From DASSUC01 sp035649895 (lineage in GTDB: Bacteria; Actinomycetota; Actinomycetes; Mycobacteriales; Micromonosporaceae): a stretch of 6,494 nucleotides of DNA. Below the pieces are notes generated by a model. It saw nothing but the letters and a program-made list of their open reading frames with translations. It was not told the origin of the DNA and did no database searches. Position 1 is the stretch's first letter. The number at the start of each line of letters is the position of its first letter. Shown here piece by piece: positions 4,254 to 6,494 of this stretch. The position numbers and the translations under genes are program-made. Where the stretch lies: the NCBI GenBank assembly GCA_035649895.1, contig DASRIS010000107.1:1-6494 (forward strand). The letters are read 5' to 3'.

Positions 4254-5432
4254 TCAGTACGACGGCAGGGACGGGTCGATCTGCTTGACCCAGGCCGCCA
4301 CGCCGCCCTGGACGTGCACGGCGTCCCGGAAGCCGGCCGCCTTCAGCGCCGCCAGCGCCTCGGCGGAGCGCACACCGGACTTGCAGTGCAGCACGATCTG
4401 CCGGTCCTGCGGCAGCTGGGCCAGGGCCTCGCCGGAGACGATCTCGCCCTTGGGGATCAGCATCGAGTCGGGGATGCGCACGATCTCGTACTCGGCCGGC
4501 TCGCGTACGTCCACGAGCAGGAAGTCCTTGCCGGCCGCCCGCCAGTCGGCCAGCTCCTGCACGGTGATCGTGGAGTCCTCGGCCGCCGCCATCGCCTCCT
4601 CGGACAGCGCGCCGCAGAAGTCGTCGTAGTCGATCAGCTCGGTGACCGTCGGGTTCTCCCCGCACAAAGCGCAGGACGGGTCCTTGCGCACCTTGATGGT
4701 GCGGTACACCATCTCCAGCGCGTCGTAGACCATCAGCCGGCCGACCAGTGGCTGGCCGATGCCGGTGAGCAGCTTGATCGCCTCGGTCACCTGGATCGAG
4801 CCGACCGAGGCGCACAGCACGCCGAGCACCCCTCCCTCGGCGCACGAGGGCACCATGCCGGGCGGCGGGGGCTCCGGGTAGAGGCAGCGGTAGCACGGGC
4901 CGTACTCGGCCCAGAACACGCTCGCCTGCCCGTCGAACCGGAAGATCGACCCCCATACGTACGGCTTGCCGAGCAGCACGCACGCGTCGTTGACCAGGTA
5001 ACGGGTGGCGAAGTTGTCGGTGCCGTCGACGATCAGGTCGTACTGGCGGAAGATGTCGAGCGCGTTGTCCCGGTCCAGCGAGGTGTCATGGGTCACCACG
5101 TTGACGTACGGGTTGATCTCGCGGATCGAGGCGGCGGCCGACTGCGTCTTGGGGTGGCCCACGTCGGAGACGCCGTGGATGACCTGGCGCTGGAGGTTCG
5201 ACTCGTCAACCGTGTCGAAGTCGATGATGCCGAGCGTGCCGACGCCGGCCGCGGCGAGGTACATCAGCGCCGGCGAGCCGAGGCCCCCGGCGCCGACGCA
5301 GAGCACGCGGGAGCTCTTCAGCCGCTTCTGCCCGGCGGTGGCGACGTCCGGGATGATCAGGTGGCGGGAGTAGCGGCGGATCTCGTCGACGGAGAGCTCG
5401 GCAGCGGGCTCGACGAGCGGTGGCAACGACAC
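4254..5432 (-). CDS. moeZ: Adenylyltransferase/sulfurtransferase MoeZ (ThiF-like E1 domain fused to rhodanese)
   Basis: MoeZ-type proteins adenylate the C-terminal glycine of small ubiquitin-like sulfur carriers and then convert it to a thiocarboxylate using sulfur from their rhodanese domain. This supplies sulfur for molybdopterin, CysO-type cysteine synthesis and, in some actinobacteria, sulfur-containing natural products. Seen in the 392 residues: the nucleotide-binding GAGGLG at 47-52, the acidic DFD at 71-73, NLQRQ at 79-83, two zinc-binding CxxC pairs (Cys180/Cys183 and Cys254/Cys257), the conserved Cys197 in PSCAEGG, and a C-terminal rhodanese domain from about 288 with the persulfide cysteine Cys350 in HCKSGVRS. 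Length and domain order are typical. GTG at 5432 is supported by AGGAG at 5443-5439, six bases upstream. No sulfur-carrier gene is in the window, so the partner is encoded elsewhere. It is cytoplasmic and may be co-transcribed with the toroid gene. Confidence 0.95.
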   Translation of the reverse strand: MSLPPLVEPAAELSVDEIRRYSRHLIIPDVATAGQKRLKSSRVLCVGAGGLGSPALMYLAAAGVGTLGIIDFDTVDESNLQRQVIHGVSDVGHPKTQSAAASIREINPYVNVVTHDTSLDRDNALDIFRQYDLIVDGTDNFATRYLVNDACVLLGKPYVWGSIFRFDGQASVFWAEYGPCYRCLYPEPPPPGMVPSCAEGGVLGVLCASVGSIQVTEAIKLLTGIGQPLVGRLMVYDALEMVYRTIKVRKDPSCALCGENPTVTELIDYDDFCGALSEEAMAAAEDSTITVQELADWRAAGKDFLLVDVREPAEYEIVRIPDSMLIPKGEIVSGEALAQLPQDRQIVLHCKSGVRSAEALAALKAAGFRDAVHVQGGVAAWVKQIDPSLPSY

Positions 5433-5551
5433 GGTCAGCTCCTAGCGTGTGCTCGCGTGGGGCAGCCCTGCCATTGTTCCGCGCCGCTTCCCCTCCCGCC
5501 TCCTCGGCTCCGCCATGAGCTGCGCCACGACCCACCGCCCCCCGCCAGCGC
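5433..5551 (-). promoter_or_regulatory. Gap upstream of moeZ with its Shine-Dalgarno sequence
   Basis: This 119-base gap separates the stop of the DUF3152-type gene from moeZ on the same strand. AGGAG (minus strand, 5443 to 5439) six bases before the GTG is a good ribosome site and fixes the moeZ start. No convincing promoter hexamers and no stem followed by a T-run are visible. The gap is long enough for moeZ to have its own promoter, but read-through from the upstream gene is also possible. Confidence 0.5.
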
Positions 5552-6494
5552 CTAGGCCAGAGGGCCGGTGTAGCGGCGTCCGCCCAGGTAGGGCCAGGGG
5601 TTCGCGGTGCATCCGCGCAGCCCGAGCGTCTGGGTCTGCATCACCGGGGCCGGCCGGCCCGGGCCCGGGCAGAGCTCGTGGTTGTAGCCGAGCTGGTGCC
5701 CCACCTCGTGGTTGACGAGGTACTGCCGGTAGACCTCCAGTGGCACGCCCTGCCCCACGAACTCATGCACCGAGCTCATCCAGCGGGTCAGGTTGAGGAT
5801 CACCCGGCCGCCCGTACGGCAGGAGGTGTACGGCACCCCGCCCACCCGGATGTCCACCCCGCCGGCGATGCACATCTGCCGCGCGGTCTCGCCGGTGGCG
5901 AGGTAGAGCGTGAACTCCGCGGCGGCTCCCTGCGGCACCCGCTGCAGCCGCAGCGTGCGACCGCCGACCCAGCTGCGCGGGTCGCCCAGGGTCCGGTCCA
6001 GCATGGCGGTGAACCCGGCCATGTCCTCGGCCACGTTGCTCTCGATCGCCACCCGGAAGCGGCGCAGCGTGCCGGCGGTGCCCAGCACGGGACCGAGCGT
6101 GGTGGCGTACACCCAGGTCCCTGGGCCGGATTTCGGGAAGTAGCCACCCGCGGTCAGCACCGGGCGGGGGCTCGCGGTCGGCTGCGCGGGCGTCGGGCTC
6201 GGCGTCGGGGTGGGGCTCGGCGTGGCGGCGGCGGTCAGCGCAGGCTGCGCCGCCAGGGTGGGCGCCGCGGCCGTCTGGCGGCCCAGGCTCACCCCGGCCC
6301 CGCGCCGCACCAGGTCGGCACCGACCAGCACGAGCACCACCAGGAACAGCGCGAGGGCCGCCCGCCAGCGCCGCCGGCGCCGGCGGCGGGCCAGCTGGGC
6401 ATGGTCGAGTGCCGGCCGCTGCGGGCGGCCGGCACTCTCAGGCGGGTACGGCGGCGCGAAGCTGGCTGGATGCGGACCGGAGCGAGGGGTACGC
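5552..6494 (-). CDS. Membrane-anchored DUF3152-type protein with metzincin-like zinc motif (start outside the window)
   Basis: The reading frame stays open to the right edge, so the start is missing; 313 residues are visible. In order they show a Pro-rich cytoplasmic tail, seven consecutive arginines (6388-6368), a hydrophobic segment of about 18-20 residues (6367-6308), and a Pro/Ser/Thr-rich linker with TPSP repeats (about 6230-6160). A globular extracellular domain follows, ending in NPWPYLGG and a short tail. The positive-inside layout predicts a type II membrane protein with its C-terminal domain outside the cell. That domain contains HEVGHQLGYNH (5710-5678), a perfect HExxHxxGxxH zinc motif. 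Twelve residues on is a methionine in PAPVMQTQ (5641-5639) that could form the Met-turn of metzincin proteases. Four cysteines in this domain could form two disulfides. The family assignment is from recognition of the overall sequence; protease activity is inferred and the substrate is unknown. The gene lies upstream of moeZ on the same strand. Confidence 0.85.
   Translation of the reverse strand, partial: RTPRSGPHPASFAPPYPPESAGRPQRPALDHAQLARRRRRRRWRAALALFLVVLVLVGADLVRRGAGVSLGRQTAAAPTLAAQPALTAAATPSPTPTPSPTPAQPTASPRPVLTAGGYFPKSGPGTWVYATTLGPVLGTAGTLRRFRVAIESNVAEDMAGFTAMLDRTLGDPRSWVGGRTLRLQRVPQGAAAEFTLYLATGETARQMCIAGGVDIRVGGVPYTSCRTGGRVILNLTRWMSSVHEFVGQGVPLEVYRQYLVNHEVGHQLGYNHELCPGPGRPAPVMQTQTLGLRGCTANPWPYLGGRRYTGPLA

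Noticed and set aside
3831..5555. Long plus-strand open frame opposite moeZ and the toroid gene
   Set aside because: It covers the antisense of two well-supported genes and its translation has no recognisable domain.
6338..6340. GTG at 6340 as the start of the DUF3152-type protein
   Set aside because: It falls inside the hydrophobic segment. The frame stays open to the window edge and includes the arginine cluster and Pro-rich tail expected before the anchor, so the real start is outside.

Overview
The window is very G+C-rich, with G/C-ending codons, GTG start codons and tightly packed genes. This points to an actinobacterium. The gene set and protein style fit the Micromonosporaceae (Micromonospora, Salinispora and relatives), but that placement is from memory and was not checked by a search.

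Layout: (i) 1-199 holds no supported gene. It has a patch of visibly lower G+C that is dense in small palindromes. (ii) 200-505, minus strand, encodes a small alkyltransferase-like DNA-lesion-binding protein in which the alkyl-accepting cysteine is replaced by tryptophan. (iii) 506-778 is a divergent intergenic region with two perfect or near-perfect tandem duplications. (iv) 779-2053 (proB) and 2095-3339 (proA), plus strand, encode the first two steps of proline synthesis from glutamate. (v) 3344-4171, minus strand, converges on proA with a 4-base gap and encodes a small alpha-alpha toroid protein with QW-like repeats and no recognisable catalytic motif. (vi) 4254-5432, minus strand, encodes MoeZ, a fusion of an E1-like adenylyltransferase and a rhodanese that activates sulfur-carrier proteins. 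(vii) 5552-6494, minus strand, encodes a membrane-anchored DUF3152-type protein with a metzincin-like zinc motif. Its start lies beyond the right edge.

ProB makes gamma-glutamyl phosphate and ProA reduces it to glutamate semialdehyde; the two genes are clearly one operon. The DUF3152, moeZ and toroid genes all run leftward with gaps of about 80-120 bases. They could be co-transcribed, but they share no obvious pathway.

The most unusual feature is inside proB. An array of seven 24-base units (890-1057) encodes an octapeptide repeat of the type LVAPRGVD, inserted in frame between the first helix and second strand of the kinase fold, while all catalytic motifs remain intact. Further short tandem duplications lie just upstream of proB, in the proB-proA gap (duplicating the proA ribosome-binding site) and between moeZ and the toroid gene. 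The locus therefore looks prone to small tandem duplications. I did not find a complete new multi-gene system; the repeat-bearing ProB is the best candidate for something undescribed.
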